A DNA stretch of 64,000 bases from Palsa-459 sp963841965 (GCA_963841965.1 CAWJES010000012.1:51199-115198), one strand, 5' to 3'; shown: positions 41,957-50,252, numbered from the stretch's first letter. Notes: generated by a model not told the origin, from the letters alone. Numbers and translations: made by a program.

Positions 41957-42394
41957 GCGAGCGACTCGGCCCGGGCCTTCAGCTCGCGCAGTGCCGTGGT
42001 CTGGATCCGCTGCGCCGCGCGGTGCTTCACGAATCCGGGGATCGGGACGCGGAAGCTCGACCTCGAGCTGGTAGGTGACCAGCGTGCCGCCATCCACCGG
42101 GTCGAACCGGTAGGAGCCGTCGAGCTTGCTCGTGATGTCCCCTTCGACCATGACCCACGACAGCGCGTGGGGTGCTTCGGCGTAGTCGTAGCGCAGGGTG
42201 TAGGTCGTCGAGCGCCCGAAGGCGGCGGCGCGAAACGTCGCCACGAGCGGACGGCTCTCGTCATCCAGTTCGCTGACGGTCACGGACTTGAGGTCCGCCA
42301 CCCATTCGGGGTAGTCGGCCAGGTCGACCGTGACAGCGAACAGGGTGGCAGGGTCGGCACCGACCACGATCGTCTCGGTTGCCCGCTCAGTCAT
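41953..42394 (-). CDS. SRPBCC (polyketide cyclase/START-like) protein, one frameshift
   Basis: START-like lipid or polyketide binding protein, about 146 residues when corrected. The N-terminal part from ATG 42394 reads MTERATETIVVGADPATLFAV, with LADYPEWVADLKSV and YDYAEAPHALSWVMVEGDI, a standard SRPBCC beginning. Near 42058 a single-base shift moves the frame: the expected C-terminus RVPIPGFVKHRAAQRIQ and LRELKARAESLA is in another frame and stops at 41953, where it overlaps the glucokinase GTG. Without correction the frame would run into the kinase as a false fusion. The function of such small SRPBCC proteins in this locus is unknown. Confidence 0.8.
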
Positions 42395-42423
42395 GCCAAC
42401 TCCTCGTGCAGCACTGCGTCAGC

Positions 42424-43590
42424 CTACGACGTCGGGGCCGTCGGTTCGTTGAGGACGGCGTCGAGGCCCTCGGCCAGCCGGGCCGCCAGTCCGTCGTAGC
42501 TGAACCGGGCTTCCGCGCGCACCCTTCCGGCTTCGCCCATCCCGCGGCGACGATCGGGATCGGCGAGGAGCGCGTTCAGCGCCGCCGCCACCGCGGCCGG
42601 GTCCTCGGGACGGTCGACGACGAGTCCGGTCACGCCGTCCTCGACCGCCTCGAACGACCCTCCCGACCGTCCGGCGATCTGGGGGACGCCGCAGGCCGCA
42701 GCCTCCAGGAAGACGATGCCGAACCCCTCCTGTTCGAGCCCGCCCCACCGCGACCGGCACGGCTGGGCGAACACCGCCGAGGAACCGAGGAGGTCGATCT
42801 TGTCCCGCTCGTCGATCCGGCCCAGGAAATGCACGCGGGCCGACGAGCGCCTGGCGATGCGCTGGAGGCGGGATCGATCCCGGCCGTCCCCCGCGATGAC
42901 GAGCGTGAGCGATGGGTCCTTCCCGCTCGCGATGGCGACCGCCTCGATGAGCACGTCGAGGCCCTTGCGCGGGACGAGCCTGCCGACCGAGGTCACGATC
43001 GGGCCCTTCGAGGGCAGCCCGAGCCGTGCACGCACCGCGGGCTGGGCGCTCGCTGCGATCGGGACGAACCTCGTCGCGTCGACCCCCGGCGGGATCTGGA
43101 TGACGGGCGGGAGATCGTCGCCGACGAGCCTGCGCGCCTCACGCTCGGGATACCCGCCCGCGCAAAGGGCGACGGAGGCGCCGCGCAGCACGGTCGCCGA
43201 CGCCCGGCGCAGCACTGGCAGGCGGGCAGGGATGGCGACTTCGGCGCCGTGGAGGACGACGCCGTACGCGATGCCCTGTCTCGTGCCGATCATCCCCAAG
43301 GGGACGAACGGGTCATAGAGGATGATCTCGGGATGGAACCTGTCGACGGCGTCGTCGACGGCTCGCCGTGCGCCGCGATCAGGCACATAGAGGGTCGAGC
43401 GGCGCACGCGGTCGATGAGCAGCCCCGCTCTGTCCTGGACCTCGTCGTACTCGCGCGCCCTTCGATCCGATGACGCGGTCAGGACCATCGTCGTCGTTGC
43501 GTCGAGCCGGGTCCACAGCTCCTCGAGGTAGTTCTGGATGCCCCCGACCTTCGGGGGGTAGTCGTTCGTGACGAGGAGCGTGCGCGTCAC
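42424..43590 (-). CDS. GT4 family glycosyltransferase (PimB-like)
   Basis: Glycosyltransferase of 388 residues with the GT-B fold. The N-terminus TRTLLVTNDYPPKVGGIQNYLEEL closely matches PimB-type mannosyltransferases, which add mannose from GDP-mannose to phosphatidylinositol mannosides. The donor-site E-x7-E motif is EGFGIVFLE within GGLEQEGFGIVFLEAAACG. GTG 43590 follows GGGAG at 8 bases; an in-frame ATG at 43629 is possible. It is followed after about 30 bases by the SRPBCC gene. The exact acceptor is not provable from sequence. Confidence 0.87.
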   Translation of the reverse strand: MTRTLLVTNDYPPKVGGIQNYLEELWTRLDATTTMVLTASSDRRAREYDEVQDRAGLLIDRVRRSTLYVPDRGARRAVDDAVDRFHPEIILYDPFVPLGMIGTRQGIAYGVVLHGAEVAIPARLPVLRRASATVLRGASVALCAGGYPEREARRLVGDDLPPVIQIPPGVDATRFVPIAASAQPAVRARLGLPSKGPIVTSVGRLVPRKGLDVLIEAVAIASGKDPSLTLVIAGDGRDRSRLQRIARRSSARVHFLGRIDERDKIDLLGSSAVFAQPCRSRWGGLEQEGFGIVFLEAAACGVPQIAGRSGGSFEAVEDGVTGLVVDRPEDPAAVAAALNALLADPDRRRGMGEAGRVRAEARFSYDGLAARLAEGLDAVLNEPTAPTS

Positions 43591-43629
43591 CGTGCGCTCC
43601 CGGGCGACCCGGTCGGGCGAGAACGGCAA

Positions 43630-43851
43630 TCAGGATGCGTGCGGTTCGAACTTCGACGTTGGCACGAGGCCTGCCCTGTTGAGCAGCCGGAGCGCGCGCG
43701 CCTCCTCCAGGTCGATGACGACTGCATCCCCCGGATCCCTGTCGAGGACGAAGCTGACGAGGCAACCGCTGCACGCATTCGTGTGCTGCAGGATGCAGTC
43801 CCCGCAGTCGATCGTGACCGCGACGGGGTCGCCGATCTCGTTGTCACCCAT
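43630..43851 (-). CDS. Small CX2C-X7-CX2C protein
   Basis: Protein of 73 residues, not recognised by name. Near the N-terminus it has four cysteines as CGDCILQHTNACSGC, a spacing able to hold zinc or an Fe-S cluster, followed by a strand-helix region (FVLDRDPGDAVVIDLEEARALRLLNRAGLVP). ATG 43851 follows GAAGGGA at 7 bases and is preferred over an upstream in-frame ATG at 43881. It lies immediately upstream of the PimB-like gene on the same strand and may be cotranscribed with it. Confidence 0.7.
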   Translation of the reverse strand: MGDNEIGDPVAVTIDCGDCILQHTNACSGCLVSFVLDRDPGDAVVIDLEEARALRLLNRAGLVPTSKFEPHAS

Positions 43852-43911
43852 GATTCTGTCCCTTCGTCCACGCTCCGACACGTCGACAGGGTGCAGGTCC
43901 GCTGTGACATC

Positions 43912-44418
43912 TCAGGTGGGCTCGGTCGTCAACCGGACCGTATCGGGCCGCGGTGATCCGGCGAGGACGCGCTCGCAGTGGTCCCGAACGTGCTGGGCAC
44001 CGAGCGCCACCCCCTCGACGATGACGTCGCAGGATGCGCTGACGACGCTGAAGAACGGCGCGGCGATGGCGTCGAGGAGATCGAAGGCGTCGTCACCGAG
44101 CACCCACGACCCCCCGTCGCCGAGATAGCCCGAGAGGGCTGCGTCGGGCAGCGGACCGGGAGGCAGGCGGATCGCACCCACCACGTCGAGGCCCTCGATC
44201 CCATCGCGCACGAGGCCGACGAGGTCGCGGCACCCGGCGCAGTCCATCGAGACCATGACGACGAGGGTCACCGACGTGAACGGCATCGAGACCGGCGTTC
44301 CGTCCGGTCGCCAGCCGTCGACGGTGCCGCGCGCGAGCCTCCTTTGACCCTTCCCCGCGGGAATCGGCGCAGCGGTCGCGAGTGCTGCCGCAGCCTCCGC
44401 AGGAGTCAGACGGCGCAT
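43912..44418 (-). CDS. Conserved protein with CxxC, unknown function
   Basis: Protein of 168 residues that I cannot assign. The middle has strands and helices like a thioredoxin or peroxiredoxin fold: VTLVVMVSMDCAGCRDLVGLV, where CAGC sits at the end of a hydrophobic strand, as the active-site CxxC does in thioredoxins. A later region (SWVLGDDAFDLLDAI) resembles the rest of such a fold. No signal peptide. ATG 44418 lies a few bases after the stop of the zinc-ribbon gene, so the two are coupled or overlap closely. Redox activity is a guess. Confidence 0.7.
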   Translation of the reverse strand: MRRLTPAEAAAALATAAPIPAGKGQRRLARGTVDGWRPDGTPVSMPFTSVTLVVMVSMDCAGCRDLVGLVRDGIEGLDVVGAIRLPPGPLPDAALSGYLGDGGSWVLGDDAFDLLDAIAAPFFSVVSASCDVIVEGVALGAQHVRDHCERVLAGSPRPDTVRLTTEPT

Positions 44419-44420
44419 CG

Positions 44421-44645
44421 TCACGGTTCGGCCGGGAGCGCTCCGTCGTCCTCGAGCACCTCGATGTCGCGTCCGTGGCCGCACCAGCGGCACGTCACCG
44501 ACTCGACGTGCGCGTCCACGATCACGGGATCCTCGATGGCGAGGTCACCGCCGACCGTGAAATGGCGGTACGACCTCGTCGTGCTGGTCTCGACGACCTC
44601 GAAGCGGGTGATGTTGCCGCAGGCCCGGCAGCGGTATCTGGTCAC
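44421..44645 (-). CDS. Small zinc-ribbon protein
   Basis: Protein of 74 residues with two cysteine pairs, YRCRACGN at residues 4-11 and TCRWCGHG at about 51-58, the pattern of a zinc ribbon. Between them is a beta-rich stretch. Its start is GTG 44645. It is 2 bases upstream of the CxxC protein gene on the same strand, and about 18 bases after the PH-domain gene. Zinc ribbons of this size often bind nucleic acid or partner proteins; no specific role can be claimed. Confidence 0.72.
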   Translation of the reverse strand: MTRYRCRACGNITRFEVVETSTTRSYRHFTVGGDLAIEDPVIVDAHVESVTCRWCGHGRDIEVLEDDGALPAEP

Positions 44646-44663
44646 GACCGAAGGGTAGCGGCC

Positions 44664-45308
44664 CTAGAGATCCTCGAGAATCCTCGCGCGCCGCTCGTCG
44701 TACTCGGCGTCCTCGATCCGACCTGACTCGTAGAGCGCGTCGAGCGCGTCAAGGCGCTCGGCGACGTCGCCGTCGTGCACGGTGCCGACCTGCTCGTGAC
44801 GCTCGTCGATCTCGCGAGCGATGACCCGGCGGAGAGCCTGGGGACGGCGCATCTCCACCAGTTCGACGGGATCGTCCTCGAACAGCTCAAGAATCACGTC
44901 GCCGCGCCGCACGATTCGTTCGAGCACCGATGCCGAGACGTGCACGTCGGTGATGCGCTCGAGTCGGATCGACGCGTGGTTCCGGCGCAGAAGCCCGTCG
45001 GCGATGAGGATCCTGCGGTCCGTGACCGTGACCGTCCGAGCCGACCACTGCGCTGCGCGCCCGAGTGTCCATGCAAGCGGCACCGCGACGACGACGGCAA
45101 GCGCGTAGAGCCAGGGTCGCGACGTCTCGTGGATCCGGACGAGCAGCCAGAAGCCGAGGCCGGCGACCGCGGCCGTGCAGAGGAGCGCGCCCGTGACACG
45201 GGCCGGATGGGGTCGAACGACCACCACGACATGCTCCGATCGCTCTGGCGCGGACCCTTGAAGCACGCACCAAAGCGTAGGCCCGACGTCGGTGGCATCG
45301 GGGCTCAT
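44664..45308 (-). CDS. PH domain-containing membrane protein with SHOCT tail
   Basis: Protein of 214 residues. Two hydrophobic segments (about 36-54 and 60-78) are followed by a bacterial PH-like domain (DUF304/YdbS type): TVTVTDRRILIADGLLRRNHASIRLERITDVHVSASVLERI in successive strands, then GDVILELFEDDPVEL. The C-terminal about 30 residues (ERLDALDALYESGRIEDAEYDERRARILEDL in parts) form a SHOCT domain. ATG 45308 is chosen over an upstream frame extension that would overlap the divergent methyltransferase promoter. Function is unknown; it is probably membrane-associated. Confidence 0.8.
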   Translation of the reverse strand: MSPDATDVGPTLWCVLQGSAPERSEHVVVVVRPHPARVTGALLCTAAVAGLGFWLLVRIHETSRPWLYALAVVVAVPLAWTLGRAAQWSARTVTVTDRRILIADGLLRRNHASIRLERITDVHVSASVLERIVRRGDVILELFEDDPVELVEMRRPQALRRVIAREIDERHEQVGTVHDGDVAERLDALDALYESGRIEDAEYDERRARILEDL

Positions 45309-45346
45309 CGACGGCGTTGCCAGGCGCTTCGAGATACCGTCGACGC

Positions 45347-45973
45347 GTGTCGCTCGACCCGTCAATCCATGGCCTGAGCAACCGCGAGGAGATGGTGCCG
45401 TTCATCCCCAGGAGCGCCACAACCGTGCTCGACGTGGGGTGCAGTCGCGGCCTGTTCGTGAAGAGCCTGCTCGCGGCGCGTCCGGAACTGCGCATTACCG
45501 GGATCGAGGTCGACGCCAACGCGGCCGAAAGCGCCGCCACGCACTACGCGTCGGTGATCCGCGGGAGCTTCCCGGACGATGTCCCCTCCGGAACGACCTA
45601 CGACTGCCTCGTGTTCAACGATGTGCTCGAGCACATGGTCGATCCGTGGACGGCCCTTCGCGGGTCGACATCCCATCTCGCGGACGGCGGGGTCGCGGTC
45701 GCGTCGATTCCAAACGTCAGGTACGTGGCGGTGGTCCTCCGGCTGCTGCTCCAGGGACGCTTCGATTACGTCGACTTCGGGATCCTCGACCGCTCGCACC
45801 TGCGGTTCTTCACCCGGAGCTCCATCGACGCGCTGTTCTCGACGACCGGATTCGTCGTCGAGACCATCGAGCCGATCAATGCGTCGCCACGGTGGTGGGC
45901 GTTCTTCGCGATCGGTCCCTTCAAGGACATGCGCTACCTCCAGTTCTCCGTCGTGGCGCATCCTCGTACCTAG
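45347..45973 (+). CDS. Class I SAM-dependent methyltransferase
   Basis: Methyltransferase of 208 residues. SAM motif I is TVLDVGCSRGLFVKSLL (about residues 26-42); the acidic residue ending the second strand is in ITGIEVDANAAE; motif IV is YDCLVFNDVLEHMVDP, and HLRFFTRSSIDALFSTTGF is typical of methyltransferases acting on sugar or lipid-linked substrates. GTG 45347 is preferred because it leaves a normal N-terminus; the frame is open to 45317. It is divergent from the PH-domain gene, 38 bases apart. The substrate is unknown. Confidence 0.85.
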   Translation: MSLDPSIHGLSNREEMVPFIPRSATTVLDVGCSRGLFVKSLLAARPELRITGIEVDANAAESAATHYASVIRGSFPDDVPSGTTYDCLVFNDVLEHMVDPWTALRGSTSHLADGGVAVASIPNVRYVAVVLRLLLQGRFDYVDFGILDRSHLRFFTRSSIDALFSTTGFVVETIEPINASPRWWAFFAIGPFKDMRYLQFSVVAHPRT

Positions 45974-46052
45974 GAAGGTCCCTTCGCCGCCGGGATGACC
46001 CGATGCCGGGCACGACACACAGGTCCCTCGCCAGCACCCGTCACGGTCGCTG

Positions 46053-46080
46053 GCGCCGCTCGCACGAGCGCGAGCGGCGC
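46053..46080. terminator. GC hairpin after the methyltransferase gene
   Basis: A perfect 10-bp stem (46053-46062 with 46071-46080) with an 8-base loop lies 80 bases after the methyltransferase stop. It is a probable terminator, without a T-tract. An AT-rich patch (about 46110-46135, containing TTTATAAA) follows and may be the promoter of the surface protein gene. Confidence 0.5.
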
Positions 46081-46141
46081 GTCCCCGTGCATGGACGTGC
46101 AGAGTGGCGACTAGAACAACTTTATAAACCATCTTGGTCGA

Positions 46142-48724
46142 GTGGCCACTGTGGCAGTGGCACTCGTCGTCGCTGCGTGCGCGGGCACCGCACCGTCCGG
46201 AGCGAGCGAGACCAGCAGGTCGATCCCCTTCACCCAGGCACCCTGCACGAATGGCGCGCCCGTCGACGCATACCGGGGCTACTGCGCCACCTTCAGCGGA
46301 GCCAACACGTACTTCGGCCTCTACGGCCCGGGCTTCCCGACACCCGCAGGCTGGGGACTCTGCGCATCCGCGGCAGCCCTCGGCGGTGGCTACCCGTCCC
46401 CCGGCTACGGGTATGTGCCGTCCGGCTCCCCCGCCGGTATCGACGGCGCTCAGCTCGGTGCGTTCGGCTACGCGCTCTCCAGCGCCCAGGCGAGCGGGTG
46501 GATCGTTGCAGGGCGGCGAGGCAGGTACACGGCGGACCAGCTCGGTGCCGCGATCAAGCTCGTCTACGACCATCTCGCCTGGGGGGCCCCGTATCCCGCC
46601 GCGGACGCCGGCACCGCGAGGGCGATCGACGATCTGCGGGTTGTGACCGCGGGCGTGGCGGGGATTACCGCAGCACCCACCATCGCCGTCGCAATCGTGG
46701 AGCGGGGGAGCCCCGGTCGCGAGACGACAGCGGTGGTGGTCACGGTCGCGGTCCCCGGCTCCGGGCGGGGCCTTGCAGGCGTCGTCGTCTCGGTCCACCT
46801 GCGCGGCGCGACCGTCGCCGGCTCCGGCGCAGCGGCGGCCTCCATGACGACGGCGGGAGGGGGTACCGGCTCGATCCCGATCAGGCTCGTCGGCACGGCC
46901 GCGTCGACAGCGACGGCGACGGTGTCCGCGGTCGTCGGCGCGCCGGGCCTCGCGTTCTGGTCGCCCACGTCCATCGTGCCGAGTGCCCAGACGATCGCAG
47001 CGCCAGCGCCGGCCACGGTCGTGTCGGGCACCGCTGTCGTCGCGGTCACCGGATCGATCCAGATCGCGAAGTCCGGTGACGATCCCGCGTGGCCGGTCAC
47101 CGGAGCCACATTCCAGCTCGTCAACGACGTCGGTGCGGTTGTGGACACGCTCGTCGTGGGTTCCGGAGGCATCACCCCGGTGAGCGTGCCGCTCGCGGTC
47201 GGCAGCTACTCGGTGCGCGAGTCCGTGGCGCCGCCGGGCTACGGCGTCGCCCCGGACCAGACCGTGGTCGTCGTGGCGAACGCCACCACGCTCGTCTCGT
47301 TCACCGGCACGCACGGCGACTTCATCCGTCGCTCGTCGCTCGCCGTCCGCAAGGTCGACGCGCTCTCGGGTGCGCCCCTCGCCGGGGCGGCACTGGCACT
47401 CGTCGACCAGTCGGGCACGATCGTGGCAGCGTGCACGACCCCCGAGGACGGGACGTGCGACTTCAGCGACCTCCTCCCCGGCACCTATGAATTGACAGAA
47501 ATCTCGCCACCCGTCGGATTCGCGACCGCAGCGGGCCTGCCGCAGTCGGTCACCCTCGCGCCGGGTCAGACGACCACCGTCGTCGTCGCCGACCCGCCCC
47601 TCGTGTCCGTCACCGTACGAAAGGCAGCGGCAGGGTCGCCGAACAGCGGAACGCAAGGGGCGATCTTCGACCTCTACCGCATGGACCACGGGAGCCTCCC
47701 TGCGCCTCCGGCCCCGTCCGATTCGCGGGCGCTCGCAGGCGGCACCTGGATCGCGCGCGGGACAACCTCGGTCGGTGGGCTCCTCGAATTCCAGGCGCTC
47801 CTGCCCGGTTGGGCGTACTGCGCCATCGAACACACCGCGCCCGCGAACTTCACCGTCGACCCGGCACCGGTGTGCACGACAGTGCTCGGCGGGACCACGG
47901 AGCTTCTTGCTGGCGAGATCTCGGTCGTCGACGCTCGCGAGCGCGCCACGCTCAGCGTCTTCAAGTTCAACGCGGCGCAGCCGGGCGTCGGGATCCCCGG
48001 CGCCGTCTTCGACGTCTATTCGAAGGGCGCCGCCGCACCAGGTGCCTCCGCCCAGCCAGCAGGTGTCCCCACGTTCAGCGGCCTGTCGTACTTCGTGTCG
48101 GGCACGACCGGCGCCGACGGCCGCCTCGCCTTCAACGTGCCGGCCGGCTACGCCTGGTGCATCCACGAGTCATCCGTGCCGGAGGGCTGGATCATCGACC
48201 CTTCGCTGACCTGCACATCAGGGACGCTCACCTCGTCCGATGCGGGCGGGATGATCGCACTCCCCGAGACCGCGTCGAGCGCGATGCTGCACGTGTACAA
48301 GTTCAACGCGACCGCCCCCGATGAGGGAATCGCCGGGGCGGGCTTCGGGTTGTTCGTCGTCGGATCCCTTCCGTCGGGCTACGTCGCACCGCCCGTCCTC
48401 GCGGGCGTCGCGGTGCCTCGAGGGACCACCTTCTGGGCGACGGGCACGACGGATGCTGCGGGTCGCCTGTCCTTCGGCGTTCCCTCCGGGCATGCCTGGT
48501 GCATCAGGGAGCTCTACGCGCCCCCCGGCTACGTCCTCGATGCGGCCGTCCTGTGCACGGGGGTCCTCACGACGAGCACTTCGGTCGCAGCCTCCACGAT
48601 CGCCGTCCCCGAGGCGCTTGCGATGACGGGAGGCCCGAGCCCATGGCCGGCAGTCGTGCTCATCGGCACGGGCCTCGCGCTCCTCGCGATCTCCCGGAGG
48701 CGGCGCGCGCCCTCAGTGCCATGA
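46142..48724 (+). CDS. Large prealbumin-fold (SpaA/Cna-B) surface protein with LAMTG anchor
   Basis: Secreted cell-surface protein of 860 residues. A short hydrophobic N-terminus (VAVALVVAACAG) acts as signal sequence, and VAAC could be a lipobox. Residues about 35-165 form a Cys-containing domain (YRGYCATFSG, GWGLCASAAALGGGYPSPGYGY) resembling actinobacterial thioester-type heads. Four to five SpaA/Cna-B beta-sandwich domains follow. The last ones share a repeat with LSVFKFNA/LHVYKFNA, an aWC pair and a later Cys. The C-terminus is LAMTGG, a membrane span and RRRR, a sortase (class E-like) anchor. GTG 46142 is the first start after an in-frame stop. Likely an adhesin or wall component; no sortase is nearby. 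Confidence 0.82.
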   Translation: MATVAVALVVAACAGTAPSGASETSRSIPFTQAPCTNGAPVDAYRGYCATFSGANTYFGLYGPGFPTPAGWGLCASAAALGGGYPSPGYGYVPSGSPAGIDGAQLGAFGYALSSAQASGWIVAGRRGRYTADQLGAAIKLVYDHLAWGAPYPAADAGTARAIDDLRVVTAGVAGITAAPTIAVAIVERGSPGRETTAVVVTVAVPGSGRGLAGVVVSVHLRGATVAGSGAAAASMTTAGGGTGSIPIRLVGTAASTATATVSAVVGAPGLAFWSPTSIVPSAQTIAAPAPATVVSGTAVVAVTGSIQIAKSGDDPAWPVTGATFQLVNDVGAVVDTLVVGSGGITPVSVPLAVGSYSVRESVAPPGYGVAPDQTVVVVANATTLVSFTGTHGDFIRRSSLAVRKVDALSGAPLAGAALALVDQSGTIVAACTTPEDGTCDFSDLLPGTYELTEISPPVGFATAAGLPQSVTLAPGQTTTVVVADPPLVSVTVRKAAAGSPNSGTQGAIFDLYRMDHGSLPAPPAPSDSRALAGGTWIARGTTSVGGLLEFQALLPGWAYCAIEHTAPANFTVDPAPVCTTVLGGTTELLAGEISVVDARERATLSVFKFNAAQPGVGIPGAVFDVYSKGAAAPGASAQPAGVPTFSGLSYFVSGTTGADGRLAFNVPAGYAWCIHESSVPEGWIIDPSLTCTSGTLTSSDAGGMIALPETASSAMLHVYKFNATAPDEGIAGAGFGLFVVGSLPSGYVAPPVLAGVAVPRGTTFWATGTTDAAGRLSFGVPSGHAWCIRELYAPPGYVLDAAVLCTGVLTTSTSVAASTIAVPEALAMTGGPSPWPAVVLIGTGLALLAISRRRRAPSVP

Positions 48725-48757
48725 TGAGGGCATGAGTTCCTGGCGGAGCGAGCTGCG

Positions 48758-49768
48758 GTGACCCCGCGACGGGCCGGACCGTTCGAGCGGCTCCCCCAGG
48801 CGATCGCCGAGCAGGTGGTCAACCGGATCGTCGAGCTGATCGACGTGAACGAGATCGTGAGCCGCCTCGACGTCGACGACATCGTCCGGCGGATCGACGT
48901 GAACGCGCTGATGGAGCGCGTCGACGTCAACGCGGTCGTCGACCGGGTCGACCCCGACGCGATCGTGGACCGGGTCGATCCGAACCGGCTCATGCAGCGC
49001 GTCGACATCGAGGCCATCGTCGATCGGATCGACGTGAACGCGATCGCCGAGAAGATCGACGTCGAGGCCATCGTCAGCCGCATCGACGTGGACGAGCTCG
49101 TCCGCCGCGCGGACCTCGGCCCGATCATCGCCCAGTCGACATCGGGGATGATGGGAGAGTTCCTCGGGCTCCTGCGCCGCCAGGTCGTCTCCCTCGACAA
49201 GATCCTCGATCGGGCGACAGCCAGGCGGCGATTCCGGGACGAGCCCGCCGGCCCGGCGGACCTCATCGAGGCGGCGTCGACCAACGCCGTCGGGTCGCTC
49301 GAGGGGCACTACGCCGGCGGCGTCACGCGGCTCCTCGCGTTCCTCGCCGACATCGGCGCGGCGTGGGGCATCTTCCTCGTGCTCGCCGCAGGGACCCAGT
49401 CGGCCATCAAGCTGTTCAGCGGCAAGGACTACACGCTCGTCTCGCACCGGGCCGTGGGGCTCGCCGCGATCGTCATCTGGGGCTTCCTCTACTTCTCGGT
49501 GCAGTGGGCGCTGTCTGGACGAACCATCGGGATGGCGATCCTCGGCGCCCGCGTGACCACGACCGACGGCAAGAGCATCTCGAACCGCTCCGCGGTGATC
49601 AGGACGGTGACCCTTCCGATCAGCATCGTTGTCTTCTTCCTCGGGCTGCTCGGGATCGTCCTGCGCGCGAACCGGCAAGGGTTCCACGACAGGTGCGCCG
49701 GGACCGTTGTTATCTACTTCTGGGAGGCGCGGGGCTCCTCGCTCCCCTGGCTCCACCGCGACGACTGA
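48758..49768 (+). CDS. RDD family membrane protein with N-terminal 9-residue repeats
   Basis: Protein of 336 residues in two parts. Residues 29-118 are ten tandem 9-residue repeats of the type D-V-N-A-I-V-D-R-V, predicted amphipathic. From about residue 185 an RDD domain follows with three or more membrane spans: VTRLLAFLADIGAAWGIFLVLAAG (the R-x8-D element), AAIVIWGFLYFSVQWALSGRTIGMAILGARV, and TLPISIVVFFLGLLGIVL, and RQGFHDRCAGTVVIYF near the end. RDD proteins are a poorly understood membrane family, some linked to transport. Start is GTG 48758. Its stop is 3 bases from the stop of the convergent globin gene. Confidence 0.87.
   Translation: MTPRRAGPFERLPQAIAEQVVNRIVELIDVNEIVSRLDVDDIVRRIDVNALMERVDVNAVVDRVDPDAIVDRVDPNRLMQRVDIEAIVDRIDVNAIAEKIDVEAIVSRIDVDELVRRADLGPIIAQSTSGMMGEFLGLLRRQVVSLDKILDRATARRRFRDEPAGPADLIEAASTNAVGSLEGHYAGGVTRLLAFLADIGAAWGIFLVLAAGTQSAIKLFSGKDYTLVSHRAVGLAAIVIWGFLYFSVQWALSGRTIGMAILGARVTTTDGKSISNRSAVIRTVTLPISIVVFFLGLLGIVLRANRQGFHDRCAGTVVIYFWEARGSSLPWLHRDD
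48842..49111 (+). repeat. Ten tandem 27-bp (9-codon) repeats
   Basis: Coding repeats in the RDD gene. Each unit encodes Asp, Val/Pro/Ile, a polar residue, two or three hydrophobics and a charged pair (e.g. DVNEIVSRL, DPDAIVDRV, DVEAIVSRI). At DNA level units share GACGTSAACGCG-like starts but have diverged, so the array is old rather than a recent slippage product. Confidence 0.85.
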
Positions 49769-49771
49769 CCG

Positions 49772-50143
49772 TCAGGCGTTGCGCATCTGGAACGCCGCCA
49801 TGTCGATGTAGGCGTCGAACTCCGCGCGGTCCTCGTCGGAGAGATCCATCAGCGCGAGCGCTGCTCGCATATGGACCAACCAGGCGTCGCGAGCCCGTCT
49901 GTCGATCACGAAGGGCGCGTGGCGCATCCGGAGGCGCGGGTGGCCCCGCTCCTCGGAGTAGGTCCGGGGTCCGCCCCAGTACTGCGCGAGGAACAGCGCG
50001 AGGTGCCGCCTCGACTCGGTGAGGTCGGCGGGGTACATCGCCCTCAGGACGTCGTCGGTCTCTACGCCCTCGTAGAAGCGGTCGACCAGTGTGTCGAAGA
50101 ACGGCTGGCCGCCGACGCGATCGAAGAATGCGAGCTCGGTCAC
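49772..50143 (-). CDS. glbO: Group 2 truncated haemoglobin
   Basis: Truncated haemoglobin of 123 residues, group II (GlbO). The family core is seen throughout: FFDTLVDRFYEGVETDD with Tyr at the distal B10-like position, AMYPADLTESRRHLALFLAQYWGGP, and RGHPRLRMRHAPFVI with the proximal His in MRHAPF. The Trp in the C-terminal DAWLVHM matches WG8 region conservation. It would bind oxygen or nitric oxide in the cytoplasm. Start is GTG 50143. It is convergent with the RDD gene and lies next to tRNA-Gly. Confidence 0.92.
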   Translation of the reverse strand: MTELAFFDRVGGQPFFDTLVDRFYEGVETDDVLRAMYPADLTESRRHLALFLAQYWGGPRTYSEERGHPRLRMRHAPFVIDRRARDAWLVHMRAALALMDLSDEDRAEFDAYIDMAAFQMRNA

Positions 50144-50178
50144 AGGGAAAACCTAGGAGGTCGTAGACTCCTCGCCGC

Positions 50179-50252
50179 GCGGGTGTAGCTCAATGGTAGA
50201 GCCCCAGCCTTCCAAGCTGGCCATGCCGGTTCGATCCCGGTCACCCGCTCCA
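50179..50252 (+). tRNA. tRNA-Gly (TCC anticodon)
   Basis: A complete cloverleaf: acceptor arms GCGGGTG (50179-50185) and CACCCGC (50242-50248) pair perfectly, the D-arm region is TAGCTCAATGGTAGAGC, the anticodon stem CCAGC/GCTGG closes the loop CTTCCAA with anticodon TCC at 50211-50213, and the T-arm CCGG-TTCGATC-CCGG is canonical. The 3' CCA is encoded (50250-50252). Confidence 0.97.

Noticed and set aside
40988..42394. SRPBCC-glucokinase fusion protein of 468 residues
   Set aside because: The fusion depends on one indel near 42058; the two separate genes with a GTGA junction are a better reading.
45362..48166. 934-residue minus-strand frame opposite the methyltransferase and surface protein
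   Set aside because: Composition is Arg/Gly/Asp-rich without domains, while the plus strand has a signal sequence, repeats and an anchor.
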